Positions 1 to 6,147 of a DNA stretch of 9,748 nucleotides are shown one piece after another (within the stretch, counting starts at the first letter, position 1; each line of letters opens with the position of its first letter). Position numbers and translations under genes: made by a program. The DNA comes from Bryobacterales bacterium (GTDB taxonomy: Bacteria; Cyanobacteriota; Vampirovibrionia; Obscuribacterales; Obscuribacteraceae). A model generated the notes under the pieces. That model saw only the letters and a program-made list of their open reading frames with translations, searched no databases and was not told where the DNA came from. The stretch lies in NCBI GenBank assembly GCA_903970295.1, contig CAJCHQ010000315.1, positions 1-9,748 of the forward strand, read 5' to 3'.

Positions 1-2
1 AT

Positions 3-116
3 CGAATCGGGCGTCAGCAGATGCCCGAGCGCGATGCCCTGGCAAACGACGCGTTATTGGCCAGCACGAAGCAGCCTGGTGATGCAGAAGACAAAACCCC
101 GGTGCGGACAGCGTGA
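3..116 (+). CDS. Possible C-terminal end of an upstream gene (partial)
   Basis: Frame 3 is open from the window edge to a TGA at 114-116 and encodes 37 residues. The stretch has a balanced mix of acidic, basic and alanine residues and looks more protein-like than the other open frames here. Frame 1 is also open, to 189, but its product is rich in Arg, Pro, Trp and Cys and looks random. If real, this gene converges on fabF with a gap of 60 bases. I recognise no family and cannot see the start, so this is only the best guess for the left edge. Confidence 0.3.
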   Translation, partial: RIGRQQMPERDALANDALLASTKQPGDAEDKTPVRTA

Positions 117-134
117 TCCGATTCGACCTCGGAT
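116..134. repeat. Inverted repeat after the possible gene tail
   Basis: ATCCGA (116-121) and TCGGAT (129-134) form a perfect 6-bp stem with a 7-base loop, starting on the last base of the TGA of the partial frame. It lies between two converging frames, where a terminator would be expected. Neither strand has a T-run after it, so an intrinsic terminator is not supported. A 10-base direct repeat, TGCGCCTGAA, lies just beyond at 143-152 and 156-165. Confidence 0.3.
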
Positions 135-176
135 GCCCAAGATGCGCCTGAAGTTTGCGCCTGAACTGCTCAATTT

Positions 177-1442
177 CTACGCGACGTAGCGCTTCATTGC
201 GAGCACTGTATTGTGACCGCCGAAACCTAAGGCTTCTACGAGGGCGTAATTGACTTTGGTTTCACGATAGACGTTCGGCACGTAATCCAAATCGCATTTG
301 GGATCGGCATTGTGCAAATTGATCGTCGGGTGAATTTTCTGGTGAAATAGAGAGAGGGCAGTGGCGGCAGCGCCTATCGCTCCGGCACCACCGAGCATAT
401 GTCCGACCATGGACTTAGTGCTGGAAATTTGCAAATTGTATGCGTGAGCACCAAACACGCTCTTAATCGCCAGGGTTTCGCGTTCGTCGTTGAGCGGAGT
501 AGATGTGCCGTGAGCATTGATATAGTCGATATCTTCCGGTTGTATCTGAGCATCTCTCAGAGCCTCGCGGATAGCTCTGGAAGCGCCGGCTCCTGTTTCT
601 TCCGGTGCCACTATATGCGAAGCATCGCATGTGGCTCCGCCTCCGACAATTTCGGCATATATTGGTGCGTTGCGTCTGAGCGCGTGTTCGAGTTCTTCGA
701 GGATCAAAACAACGGCGCCCTCGCCCATAACGAAACCATCGCGGTCGACACTGAACGGTCTACTCGCAGTTTCCGGTACATCGTTGCGCCGAGACAATGC
801 CATCATATTTGTGAAAGACGCGACCGCAAAAGAATTCAAGCAGGCTTCGCTGCCGCCGGAGATCATCACGTCTGCGCGATTGTCTTTGATGTACATGAAT
901 GCATCGAACAATGAGTCTAATCCACTCGCACAGGCGGTGGCATCGCTTTTCGCTCTACCTTTAGCACCATATTCGATGGCCACCTGTCCGGAAGGCGCAT
1001 TCGGCATCAAGCGAATGATCGAACGCAAGCCTATTTTCTTTGGACCGCCTTCCATAAGCTTGATGTGATCGGCAGTGGTGGTGATCAACCCGCCCACTCC
1101 TGTACCGATAAATGTGCCCACTCTCTCAGGCTCGTTCATTCTGATATCGAAGTTGGCATCTTCCAGCGCTAGTTTGGAGGCAGCCATGGCGAAGAGGGTA
1201 ACGCGATCCATTTCTTTCATCATCGATCCGACTTTTCGCGGATTCGGATAAAAGTCCGACACATTGAAATCTTTGACTTCAGCGGCAATCTTGACTGACA
1301 GAGGTATTTCGTCAGGATCGAATAGCGTTAAGCGTTTGACGCCACTTTCACCCGCGAGAAGAGACTTCCATGTGTCATCTTTGCCGATGCCCACCGGACA
1401 GATCGAACCGATACCACTGACCACTACACGCCGATTATGCAT
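177..1442 (-). CDS. fabF: 3-oxoacyl-[acyl-carrier-protein] synthase II (KAS II)
   Basis: Cytoplasmic condensing enzyme of type II fatty-acid synthesis: it joins malonyl-ACP to a growing acyl-ACP with loss of CO2. The 421 residues match the family length (about 410-415) and all hallmarks are present: nucleophile Cys171 in the ATACASG motif, catalytic His311 in NAHGTSTP, and Lys343 with His348 in STKSMVGH. The RPFSVDRDGFVMGEGA segment (228-243) and the C-terminal GFGGHN loop (406-411), which carries the usual FabF gating Phe, are also there. The ATG at 1442 puts the first strand (RRVVVSGIG) at the normal N-terminus; GAGAAAG a few bases upstream is a weak ribosome-binding site. FabF genes often follow acpP or fabG, but no acyl carrier protein gene is visible here. 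The triad argues against the chain-length-factor subgroup, which lacks the Cys. Confidence 0.96.
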   Translation of the reverse strand: MHNRRVVVSGIGSICPVGIGKDDTWKSLLAGESGVKRLTLFDPDEIPLSVKIAAEVKDFNVSDFYPNPRKVGSMMKEMDRVTLFAMAASKLALEDANFDIRMNEPERVGTFIGTGVGGLITTTADHIKLMEGGPKKIGLRSIIRLMPNAPSGQVAIEYGAKGRAKSDATACASGLDSLFDAFMYIKDNRADVMISGGSEACLNSFAVASFTNMMALSRRNDVPETASRPFSVDRDGFVMGEGAVVLILEELEHALRRNAPIYAEIVGGGATCDASHIVAPEETGAGASRAIREALRDAQIQPEDIDYINAHGTSTPLNDERETLAIKSVFGAHAYNLQISSTKSMVGHMLGGAGAIGAAATALSLFHQKIHPTINLHNADPKCDLDYVPNVYRETKVNYALVEALGFGGHNTVLAMKRYVA

Positions 1443-1795
1443 AAAACTTTCTCGTTCATACGACTTGATTTGTCGCTCTCGAAAATCGCCCTAACTCCTG
1501 GGAGCGGGACGAACACGTCGCCATTCTAACCTTTATTTGAATGCTTCGAGCACTTTGGCATCATCAAGCTAAAAACAATTTAGCTGGACTTATCATAAAG
1601 CCTTAATGGCGCTGGATTTGTGCGGGTTATCAGGTAGTTAACAACTTCGCGATAATTGCTGAGCAAACCCTTCAGTTCAACCCGGATCGGGGCCAAAAAA
1701 GCTTTGCCTTACGGCCAGCTTACAGTGAAGCTCGATTTGAATGGCGTTTCGAATATATGCGTTGGACTGCATTTGAGAGATTAAACCGGTCCGGT
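1443..1795. other. Non-coding stretch between fabF and the metallopeptidase gene
   Basis: These 353 bases lie between two genes that both point left, so they should hold the end of the metallopeptidase transcript and the promoter and leader of fabF. I find no convincing gene; the open frames running in from 1796 are out of frame with the real gene. There is no T-tailed hairpin. A TAGAAT hexamer on the minus strand near 1530 could be a -10 box, but no good -35 box lies 16-18 bases from it. The one clear structure is the inverted repeat at 1567-1585. Confidence 0.5.
1567..1585. repeat. Perfect 7-bp inverted repeat upstream of fabF
   Basis: AGCTAAA (1567-1573) and TTTAGCT (1579-1585) are perfect inverted arms around AACAA, about 125 bases upstream of the fabF start. 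This could be an operator or a leader hairpin. Repeats of this size are expected several times by chance in 10 kb, so position is the only point in its favour. Confidence 0.3.
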
Positions 1796-2542
1796 TCAAT
1801 CGAGACAGCCACCGTGCACGGTGCCTTGGGCCGCCTCTTCATCCCAGCTGTCGAATTCGTAATCGCTCCATTCAAAGCGGTTCTCGTCTTCGGCAGGTGC
1901 ATCCGCGCAATCATATTTGAAGGGATCGATAATGCGCTCGCCTTCGCTGCTTTCGTGATCAATTAAGCCGGCGGTGTGAGCGGGAAGAATCAATTCGCCC
2001 TGGCTGACGGCTTCGTTTTTTTTCTTCGGCTCCATTTTGTAATTCAACAACCGTTTGCTTAAAAGCAATTTTGCTTCCTGTAATCGATCGGCTAATTGAT
2101 CGTTCAATTTGAGCTGTCTCAATCTTCGAACATCGTCTTTGACGTTTTTCCTGAAGGCTAACTCCAATTCCTGACTGACTCTTAGATAGCTGGGCTCATA
2201 GCGCTCAACCAGTCCCCAGAAGCGGGCGTTATGATTGGCTTCCTGAACGTGCGCCAACTCGTGCAAGACAAGATATCGCCGCCCTCGTTCTGGCACATTC
2301 TCGACAGCGAAACGGGAGAAGGTGATAATGCGGCTTTGTAAATTGATCTGAGCTAATCGCGAGTATTTGGCTGATCCGATTCTGACTCCACCGATGGTGA
2401 CGTTGAATGTGGCCTCATTTAGGCGTCTTACATAACCGACCATGAATGCCTGGTAAAGTTCAAACGCCGCGTGGTCAGCCAAGAGTGGGTCTGGGTCGTT
2501 GACTCCCGGCCTGGACTTGAGATGCTGGACGTTTTTTCCCAT
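1796..2542 (-). CDS. YgjP-like zinc metallopeptidase domain protein (DUF45/PF01863 type)
   Basis: A 248-residue protein whose residues about 50-130 match the YgjP-like (WLM/SprT-related) metallopeptidase fold. The zinc motif is HELAH (His94, Glu95, His98) with a third ligand candidate, His104, in the family pattern HExxHxxExNHxxxFW (Phe108, Trp109). Upstream lies the family's strand region RIGSAKYS...INLQSRIITF (54-75), and EPSYL (116-120) follows. Some databases label such proteins UTP pyrophosphatase; the motifs argue for a zinc peptidase, although substrates are unknown. There is no signal peptide or membrane helix, so it is probably cytoplasmic. The last 70 or so residues are rich in Asp and Glu and are not part of the domain, which makes the protein longer than E. 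coli YgjP (about 167). The ATG at 2542 has no clear Shine-Dalgarno sequence. It is divergent from cobU. Confidence 0.85.
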   Translation of the reverse strand: MGKNVQHLKSRPGVNDPDPLLADHAAFELYQAFMVGYVRRLNEATFNVTIGGVRIGSAKYSRLAQINLQSRIITFSRFAVENVPERGRRYLVLHELAHVQEANHNARFWGLVERYEPSYLRVSQELELAFRKNVKDDVRRLRQLKLNDQLADRLQEAKLLLSKRLLNYKMEPKKKNEAVSQGELILPAHTAGLIDHESSEGERIIDPFKYDCADAPAEDENRFEWSDYEFDSWDEEAAQGTVHGGCLD

Positions 2543-2572
2543 TCGTTAAAAAAACTTCGTAATGTATTCACT

Positions 2573-2601
2573 AGAATAGGTTCTTGCTTTAGCTTAGGCA
2601 A
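2573..2601 (-). promoter_or_regulatory. Candidate sigma-70-type promoter for the metallopeptidase gene
   Basis: On the minus strand TTGCCT (2601-2596) and TATTCT (2578-2573) are separated by exactly 17 bases, each matching four of six consensus bases. The -10 box lies 30 bases upstream of the ATG at 2542. On the + strand a TAGAAT at 2572-2577 overlaps it and could serve cobU, but it has no recognisable -35 box. If both are used, the two promoters would compete in the 80-base divergent gap. Confidence 0.35.
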
Positions 2602-2622
2602 GCCCTTTCGAGAAACTGAATT

Positions 2623-3255
2623 TTGTCTAATCAGGTGCCGGTCGAAGTTCTCAAGAATCTGACGCTCATCACAGGCGGTGCACGCTCCGGCAAATCTGAT
2701 TTTGCCGAGCGTTTAGCCAAAGCCCAGAGCGGCAACGTGATCTACGTGGCGACAATGGGTATCATGCCTGATGATGCCGAAGTCGGCGAGCGTATTGCCC
2801 GCCATCAAGTTCGTCGTCCAGTCGAATGGCTAACGATCGAAGAGCCTGTTCTTTTGCCTGAATGCATCTCAAAATTGGCGCCCGACTCGAAAGTTTGTTT
2901 GGTCGATTGCCTTTCACTTTGGGTCTCGAATATTCTGCTCGCACATCCACAAGATGCCTCGCATCACGCGACCTGCGAAAAGTTGGTGGCTGAGCGAGTG
3001 GCGGCTTTGCTGTCGGCAATCCGAGCTAAACCGACGACGACATTCTTCATTGTTACTAATGAAGTTGGCTCAGGCATCGTGCCTGAAAATAAGTTGGCCA
3101 GGACTTTTCGCGATATTCTTGGGGCTGCCAATCAGGTGGTGGCTGGATCGGCCTGTCAGGTTTGGCTCAGTTGTGTGGGTCTGCAGTTGCGTCTAAAGCC
3201 GGCTGAGAATCTTGATCCGGAGCAGCTTTCGGCAGTTGACCGGCGATCGGTTTAG
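2623..3255 (+). CDS. cobU: Bifunctional adenosylcobinamide kinase / adenosylcobinamide-phosphate guanylyltransferase
   Basis: Catalyses two steps of cobalamin nucleotide-loop assembly: phosphorylation of adenosylcobinamide, then GMP transfer to give adenosylcobinamide-GDP. The P-loop is TGGARSGKS (residues 17-25). His61 in RIARHQVRRP aligns with the guanylylated His of CobU, and VDCLSLWVSN (94-103) and TNEVGSGIVPENKLAR follow, as does the terminal CQVWLSCVGLQLRLK strand. An in-frame TGA at 2617-2619 excludes an earlier start, so translation begins at TTG 2623 (GAGAAA lies 7 bases upstream) or GTG 2635. The 210 residues exceed E. coli/Salmonella CobU (about 180) by an N-terminal stretch and a 17-residue tail. 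That tail lies in the overlap with the converging gene. No other cobalamin genes are visible, so an isolated salvage step seems likely. Confidence 0.95.
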   Translation: MSNQVPVEVLKNLTLITGGARSGKSDFAERLAKAQSGNVIYVATMGIMPDDAEVGERIARHQVRRPVEWLTIEEPVLLPECISKLAPDSKVCLVDCLSLWVSNILLAHPQDASHHATCEKLVAERVAALLSAIRAKPTTTFFIVTNEVGSGIVPENKLARTFRDILGAANQVVAGSACQVWLSCVGLQLRLKPAENLDPEQLSAVDRRSV

Positions 3256-4315
3256 CGCGCAACTCGATATTTGCATTCAGCGCCTTGACCCATGGTCCGT
3301 GCGCGAGGGCGGCATCCAATGCTGGATCGCTGAGGCTCATCTTGGAGCCGGGTTGCGCTTTGCCGGATATGCGCTCGACTAACTGGCTTTTTTGCTCTTC
3401 GTTGGCATCGTTGTAGAGAATTTTGAACTTACTCCACTTCAAGGCAAAATTGACCATCGCAATTTTGTCACTAAGAGTGGGTGCTTCATTGAATTTTCGA
3501 TAGATCACTGCAGCAAAAATCGTTCGGTTTTCCAAACCGTCAACAGTTTTTCCTGGATGATTGACTGTATACATAAAACAGGCCATGTCGGCGTAAGCTT
3601 CCACCGCATCTTCGTAAAGGGTTGGATTTCCGGGTACAGCCACGCGCACCGGTCCGAGCACTTCCGCCAAAACAGCGGACGCGCCGCTAGAATCGTCATT
3701 TCGCAACTGTAAGCGCATGAGCGAACGAAACAAATCGCGGAAATTATCTTTCTGTTCAGGCTTATCCTTTGTCTCTTTCTGCACCAGGGGCCAGAATGAT
3801 TGAATCGCTTCCCAATCGCTTTTCTGTGGACCGTTAAGACCTTTGGCGATGGCCTTGCTTAAGTGAGTTTCTTGATCCGCGGTCAACTTTTCCGGCGCCA
3901 CGAGCGAATAGAGTTCCAACCAGCGCTTGACGATTTGCTGTTCTTTCTGAGCATTGGCTTTGGCGGTCGCAGTTTGCAACGCCTCTTTCCTGCGATGAAC
4001 GCTGTCCAGATCGATAACTTCGGGCTGATTGCTGTGCTCTTGTGCCTGCGATGGCTTGGCTGGGGCAACCGGATGCGCGTTGGCAGTGGAGTTTGTCTTC
4101 GCCTTCGTCTGTGTGGTTTTTACCGATGATGTGCTTTTGCCTGGCGCAGTGCTCGTACCCGGTCCGCTTACTTCAGTCGGCTTGCTTGTAGCGTCCCCAT
4201 AACCCCAGTCATTTGCTCCGTCAGTTTTGGCGGCGATACAGAGGGGCGTGGCCAGCACGTTCAAAAGGAACGCGATGAGAGCGCAGTTTGGTAACAAAGA
4301 ATTTGTCCAGAGCAT
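3167..4315 (-). CDS. Exported protein of unknown function with Ser/Thr/Pro-rich linker
   Basis: I do not recognise a family in these 382 residues. The N-terminus (LLPNCALIAFLLNVLATPLCIA, about residues 7-28) is a hydrophobic segment ending in Ala-Ala before a Lys, which suggests a signal peptide, although it lacks the usual N-terminal positive charges. Residues about 30-100 are a low-complexity Ser/Thr/Pro/Ala/Lys linker. Residues about 100-350 are mostly helical and rich in Lys, Glu, Gln and Trp (WEAIQSFWPLV, RDLFRSLMRLQLRND), with no Cys pairs or catalytic motif that I can name. The simplest reading is a periplasmic or surface protein with a tethered helical domain. The start at ATG 4315 has only a weak purine stretch (AAAGA) upstream. 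The last 28 residues are encoded opposite the end of cobU, an 89-base tail-to-tail overlap. Confidence 0.7.
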   Translation of the reverse strand: MLWTNSLLPNCALIAFLLNVLATPLCIAAKTDGANDWGYGDATSKPTEVSGPGTSTAPGKSTSSVKTTQTKAKTNSTANAHPVAPAKPSQAQEHSNQPEVIDLDSVHRRKEALQTATAKANAQKEQQIVKRWLELYSLVAPEKLTADQETHLSKAIAKGLNGPQKSDWEAIQSFWPLVQKETKDKPEQKDNFRDLFRSLMRLQLRNDDSSGASAVLAEVLGPVRVAVPGNPTLYEDAVEAYADMACFMYTVNHPGKTVDGLENRTIFAAVIYRKFNEAPTLSDKIAMVNFALKWSKFKILYNDANEEQKSQLVERISGKAQPGSKMSLSDPALDAALAHGPWVKALNANIELRAKPIAGQLPKAAPDQDSQPALDATADPHN

Positions 4316-4451
4316 TGATCTTTACAGTCCCGATATTTTGTAGTCATTTAATTATCCACGTCTTCTGCCCGAAAGTCGTGAATCAGACGGTGAAAGCCTT
4401 ACCGCCTTTGCCTTTCCATCCTTTACGCTTGAGGTAAAATTGGCCCGTTTG

Positions 4452-4460
4452 TGGTAATAT
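4452..4460 (+). promoter_or_regulatory. Candidate extended -10 promoter element for the def operon
   Basis: TGGTAATAT holds a TGn extension and a TAATAT hexamer (five of six consensus bases), about 100 bases upstream of the def ATG. A TTGAGG at 4429-4434 is 20 bases from the hexamer, longer than the usual 16-18, so the element would rely on the extended -10. Confidence 0.35.
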
Positions 4461-4466
4461 CGGCGA

Positions 4467-4490
4467 AGAAGCCCACAAGGGCTAGCTTCT
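4467..4490 (+). other. Leader hairpin upstream of def
   Basis: Two alternative pairings overlap. AGCCC (4470-4474) can pair with GGGCT (4479-4483) around an ACAA loop, or AGAAGC (4467-4472) can pair with GCTTCT (4485-4490). If the candidate promoter at 4452-4460 is right, this hairpin lies at the very 5' end of the message, where it might affect stability. Confidence 0.3.
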
Positions 4491-4526
4491 AAGGTCAGTT
4501 GTCCTGAATAAATATCGTCTGGGAGC

Positions 4527-4549
4527 GGGCGAAACGCCCAAAAAGGAAG
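4527..4549 (+). promoter_or_regulatory. GC-rich hairpin abutting the def ribosome-binding site
   Basis: GGGCG (4527-4531) and CGCCC (4535-4539) form a perfect 5-bp stem with an AAA loop. The Shine-Dalgarno sequence AAGGAAG (4543-4549) starts only 3 bases after it and sits 8 bases before the ATG at 4558. The site itself stays single-stranded, so the hairpin could shape ribosome loading rather than block it. Confidence 0.4.
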
Positions 4550-4557
4550 TCATCGGA

Positions 4558-5145
4558 ATGGCCAAATTGCAGCTTAGATATTATCCAGATGCCGTGCTCA
4601 AAAGTGCGGCTAAAAAAATCACCCGTTTCGATTCATCGACGCGAAAACTAGCCCAGGACATGCTCGATACGATGTACGAAAGTGATGGGGTTGGTCTTGC
4701 CGCTCCGCAAGTTGGTATTTCGAAACGCATGATGGTGATTGATGTTTCCGGGTCTGACGACGCGAAAAAGCCAATCGTCTTCATCAATCCGGTAATTTTA
4801 GAAAAAGAAGGCGAGCTGATTGGTTTGGAAGGCTGTTTGAGCTTCCCCGATGTTTTTTTCGAAGTGAAACGTTCCCGGCGGATCGTCGTGCGGTATCAGA
4901 ATGTTTCCGGGAAAGACATGAAGATCGAGGCAGAAGGTAATTTGCTTTGTCGAGCAATTCAGCACGAGATCGACCATTTGGATGGCGAACTGTACATTGA
5001 TAAAGCTGTTTCTAAGTTAGCGGCCGACCTCGAGTTAACTAAGCATGGTTTCCGCGAAGGCGATGTGTCTGAGCTGGAAAAGACGCTTAGCGCTCACGGA
5101 GCTGTTCTTTCTACCAAGACCACCGAGCAGGCAGTAATCGGCTAA
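4558..5145 (+). CDS. def: Peptide deformylase
   Basis: Removes the formyl group from the N-terminal methionine of new proteins at the ribosome; a metal-dependent (Fe2+/Zn2+) cytoplasmic hydrolase. All three family motifs are intact: motif 1 GVGLAAPQ (residues 44-51), motif 2 EGCLSFP (91-97, metal ligand Cys93) and motif 3 QHEIDHLDG (135-143, ligands His136 and His140, catalytic Glu137). The 195 residues exceed the compact forms (about 165) by a C-terminal tail of roughly 40 charged residues that may form a helix. A good ribosome-binding site (AAGGAAG) supports the ATG at 4558. Deformylase is often paired with fmt (methionyl-tRNA formyltransferase), but here it heads an operon with envelope-related genes instead. 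Confidence 0.97.
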   Translation: MAKLQLRYYPDAVLKSAAKKITRFDSSTRKLAQDMLDTMYESDGVGLAAPQVGISKRMMVIDVSGSDDAKKPIVFINPVILEKEGELIGLEGCLSFPDVFFEVKRSRRIVVRYQNVSGKDMKIEAEGNLLCRAIQHEIDHLDGELYIDKAVSKLAADLELTKHGFREGDVSELEKTLSAHGAVLSTKTTEQAVIG

Positions 5146-5181
5146 TCCTAGCCTCTGCCTCCGATTAGAAGCAAAGGCTAG
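5140..5181 (+). promoter_or_regulatory. Two mutually exclusive hairpins at the def/downstream gene junction
   Basis: Hairpin A pairs GGCTA (5140-5144) with TAGCC (5149-5153) across the def stop codon. Hairpin B pairs CTAGCCT (5148-5154) with AGGCTAG (5175-5181), then, after one mismatch, TGC (5156-5158) with GCA (5171-5173), giving ten pairs around a 12-base loop. They share 5148-5153, so only one can form. The 3' arm of B covers AAAGG (5173-5177), the only ribosome-binding-site candidate for the ATG at 5187. A ribosome ending on def would cover the 5' arm of B and free the site, which would couple the two genes. No T-run follows, so this is not an intrinsic terminator. Confidence 0.5.
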
Positions 5182-5186
5182 CGCAT

Positions 5187-5585
5187 ATGCCCTTCAGTGC
5201 TCGTGAATTTGAATATGCTTGGCGCCACATTGGATTGGGAGTGTTCAGGCGCTTGACCCGACAGTCTGAAGAAAAATACATTAATGTCTGGCGAAATAAA
5301 GGCGTACCCATGCGGCCTTTGGTTTACGAGGGCGCTGTGCAGCGTTGCCAGTTCTGTGGATACGCTCTGGCTGAGGTCGACCTACCCCCGGAAGGCTGGC
5401 TACTGCAGGCTTGTTCGGCAGTCGGCTTTGAAAGTCTAATGGGTAATGAGCGCCTGACCGTGTGGACGAAGGGGATTGGCTTAACACAACCTGAGCGGAC
5501 GATTACGGCAGATCAGAGCGCTTCAGGGACAATCTCTGCGACTAGCGAAGCGTCTAAGAATGGTTTGCCAACTATCGGCGTTTGA
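5187..5585 (+). CDS. Conserved-looking hypothetical protein with a single CxxC
   Basis: I recognise no family in these 132 residues. The N-terminal part (about 1-60) is rich in aromatic and basic residues (FEYAWRHIG, KYINVWRNKG). Next comes RCQFCGYA (Cys54, Cys57), a possible half zinc-binding site or redox pair, and a third Cys at 76. Residues about 62-95 are compact and hydrophobic (LPPEGWLLQAC, LTVWTKG), and the last 35 or so are a Ser/Thr/Ala-rich, probably disordered tail. There is no signal peptide or membrane helix. The gene starts 41 bases after def and runs 26 bases into the longest rapZ-C frame, so co-transcription is very likely. Its ribosome-binding site lies inside the hairpin at 5148-5181. 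A role linked to deformylation or to the RapZ/YvcK genes is suggested only by position. Confidence 0.65.
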   Translation: MPFSAREFEYAWRHIGLGVFRRLTRQSEEKYINVWRNKGVPMRPLVYEGAVQRCQFCGYALAEVDLPPEGWLLQACSAVGFESLMGNERLTVWTKGIGLTQPERTITADQSASGTISATSEASKNGLPTIGV

Positions 5586-6147
5586 AACTATACTTCGGGA
5601 TATGAGCGGCAATACACCTGAACAACCTGAACCCCTTCTCGAAAGGCAAGACCCCACATCTGGTGGCAAACCAATGGAAGTGGTGATCACTTCTTTCGGA
5701 TATAAAAAAGACCCGCCGCCGTCAGCCAATGTCGTTTTTGATGTTCGTTTCCTCAAAAATCCATATTGGGTGGAAGAGCTCAGACCTTTGAACGGAAAAG
5801 ATCTTGCAGTGCAAGAATATGTCTTGAAGCAAGAATTAGCCAAGGAATTTTTGGAATCTCTGGTCGGCATGCTCAGAAAGATTTTGCCAAAGATGGCTGA
5901 AGCACATCATGAACGCTACACCATCGCTCTAGGTTGTACAGGTGGTCAACATCGCTCGGCGACACTTGTCGAAGCTCTGGCGAAAGAGCTGGCGAAGGCT
6001 TTTCCTGAACGCAAGATTTCTATCCATCATCGCGAACTAGATGATGTGCATCCTAAGCATTCATTGCCTGTTGAGAAAGATAAGCATCACGAGAAAGAGA
6101 ACGTCGCTCTTCAGCACAGTGTTTATGGAAAAGGCGGTGCCCGATGA
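5560..6147 (+). CDS. Stand-alone RapZ C-terminal domain protein
   Basis: The whole conserved part matches the C-terminal half of RapZ/YvcJ, the RNase adapter that in E. coli senses glucosamine-6-phosphate and presents the sRNA GlmZ to RNase E. Visible are TSFGYK (44-49), VVFDVRFLKNPYW (58-70), ELRPLNG (73-79) and the signature GCTGGQHRS (125-133), then a HHREL strand (156-160). The N-terminal P-loop ATPase half (a Walker A GxSGxGKS) is absent: only about 38 non-conserved residues precede the domain. The tail (161-195) is rich in His and Lys and could touch RNA. The start may be ATG 5560 or ATG 5602 (181 residues); neither has a good ribosome-binding site. The latter avoids overlap with the previous gene. 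Its last bases overlap yvcK by ATGA, as expected for a RapZ-YvcK functional pair. Confidence 0.88.
   Translation: MVCQLSAFETILRDMSGNTPEQPEPLLERQDPTSGGKPMEVVITSFGYKKDPPPSANVVFDVRFLKNPYWVEELRPLNGKDLAVQEYVLKQELAKEFLESLVGMLRKILPKMAEAHHERYTIALGCTGGQHRSATLVEALAKELAKAFPERKISIHHRELDDVHPKHSLPVEKDKHHEKENVALQHSVYGKGGAR

Noticed and set aside
399..1068. Long + strand open frames (399-914 and 631-1068)
   Set aside because: They lie wholly within fabF on the other strand, have no ribosome-binding site and their products have random-looking composition.
1784..1796. Palindrome AACCGG-T-CCGGTT at the end of the metallopeptidase gene as a terminator
   Set aside because: The arms are almost adjacent, so the usable stem is about four pairs, and no T-run follows on the minus strand.
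1498..4529. Shared 11-base string CTGGGAGCGGG upstream of fabF (1498-1508) and def (4519-4529)
   Set aside because: About a dozen such pairs are expected by chance in 10 kb, and the two copies have opposite orientation relative to their genes.
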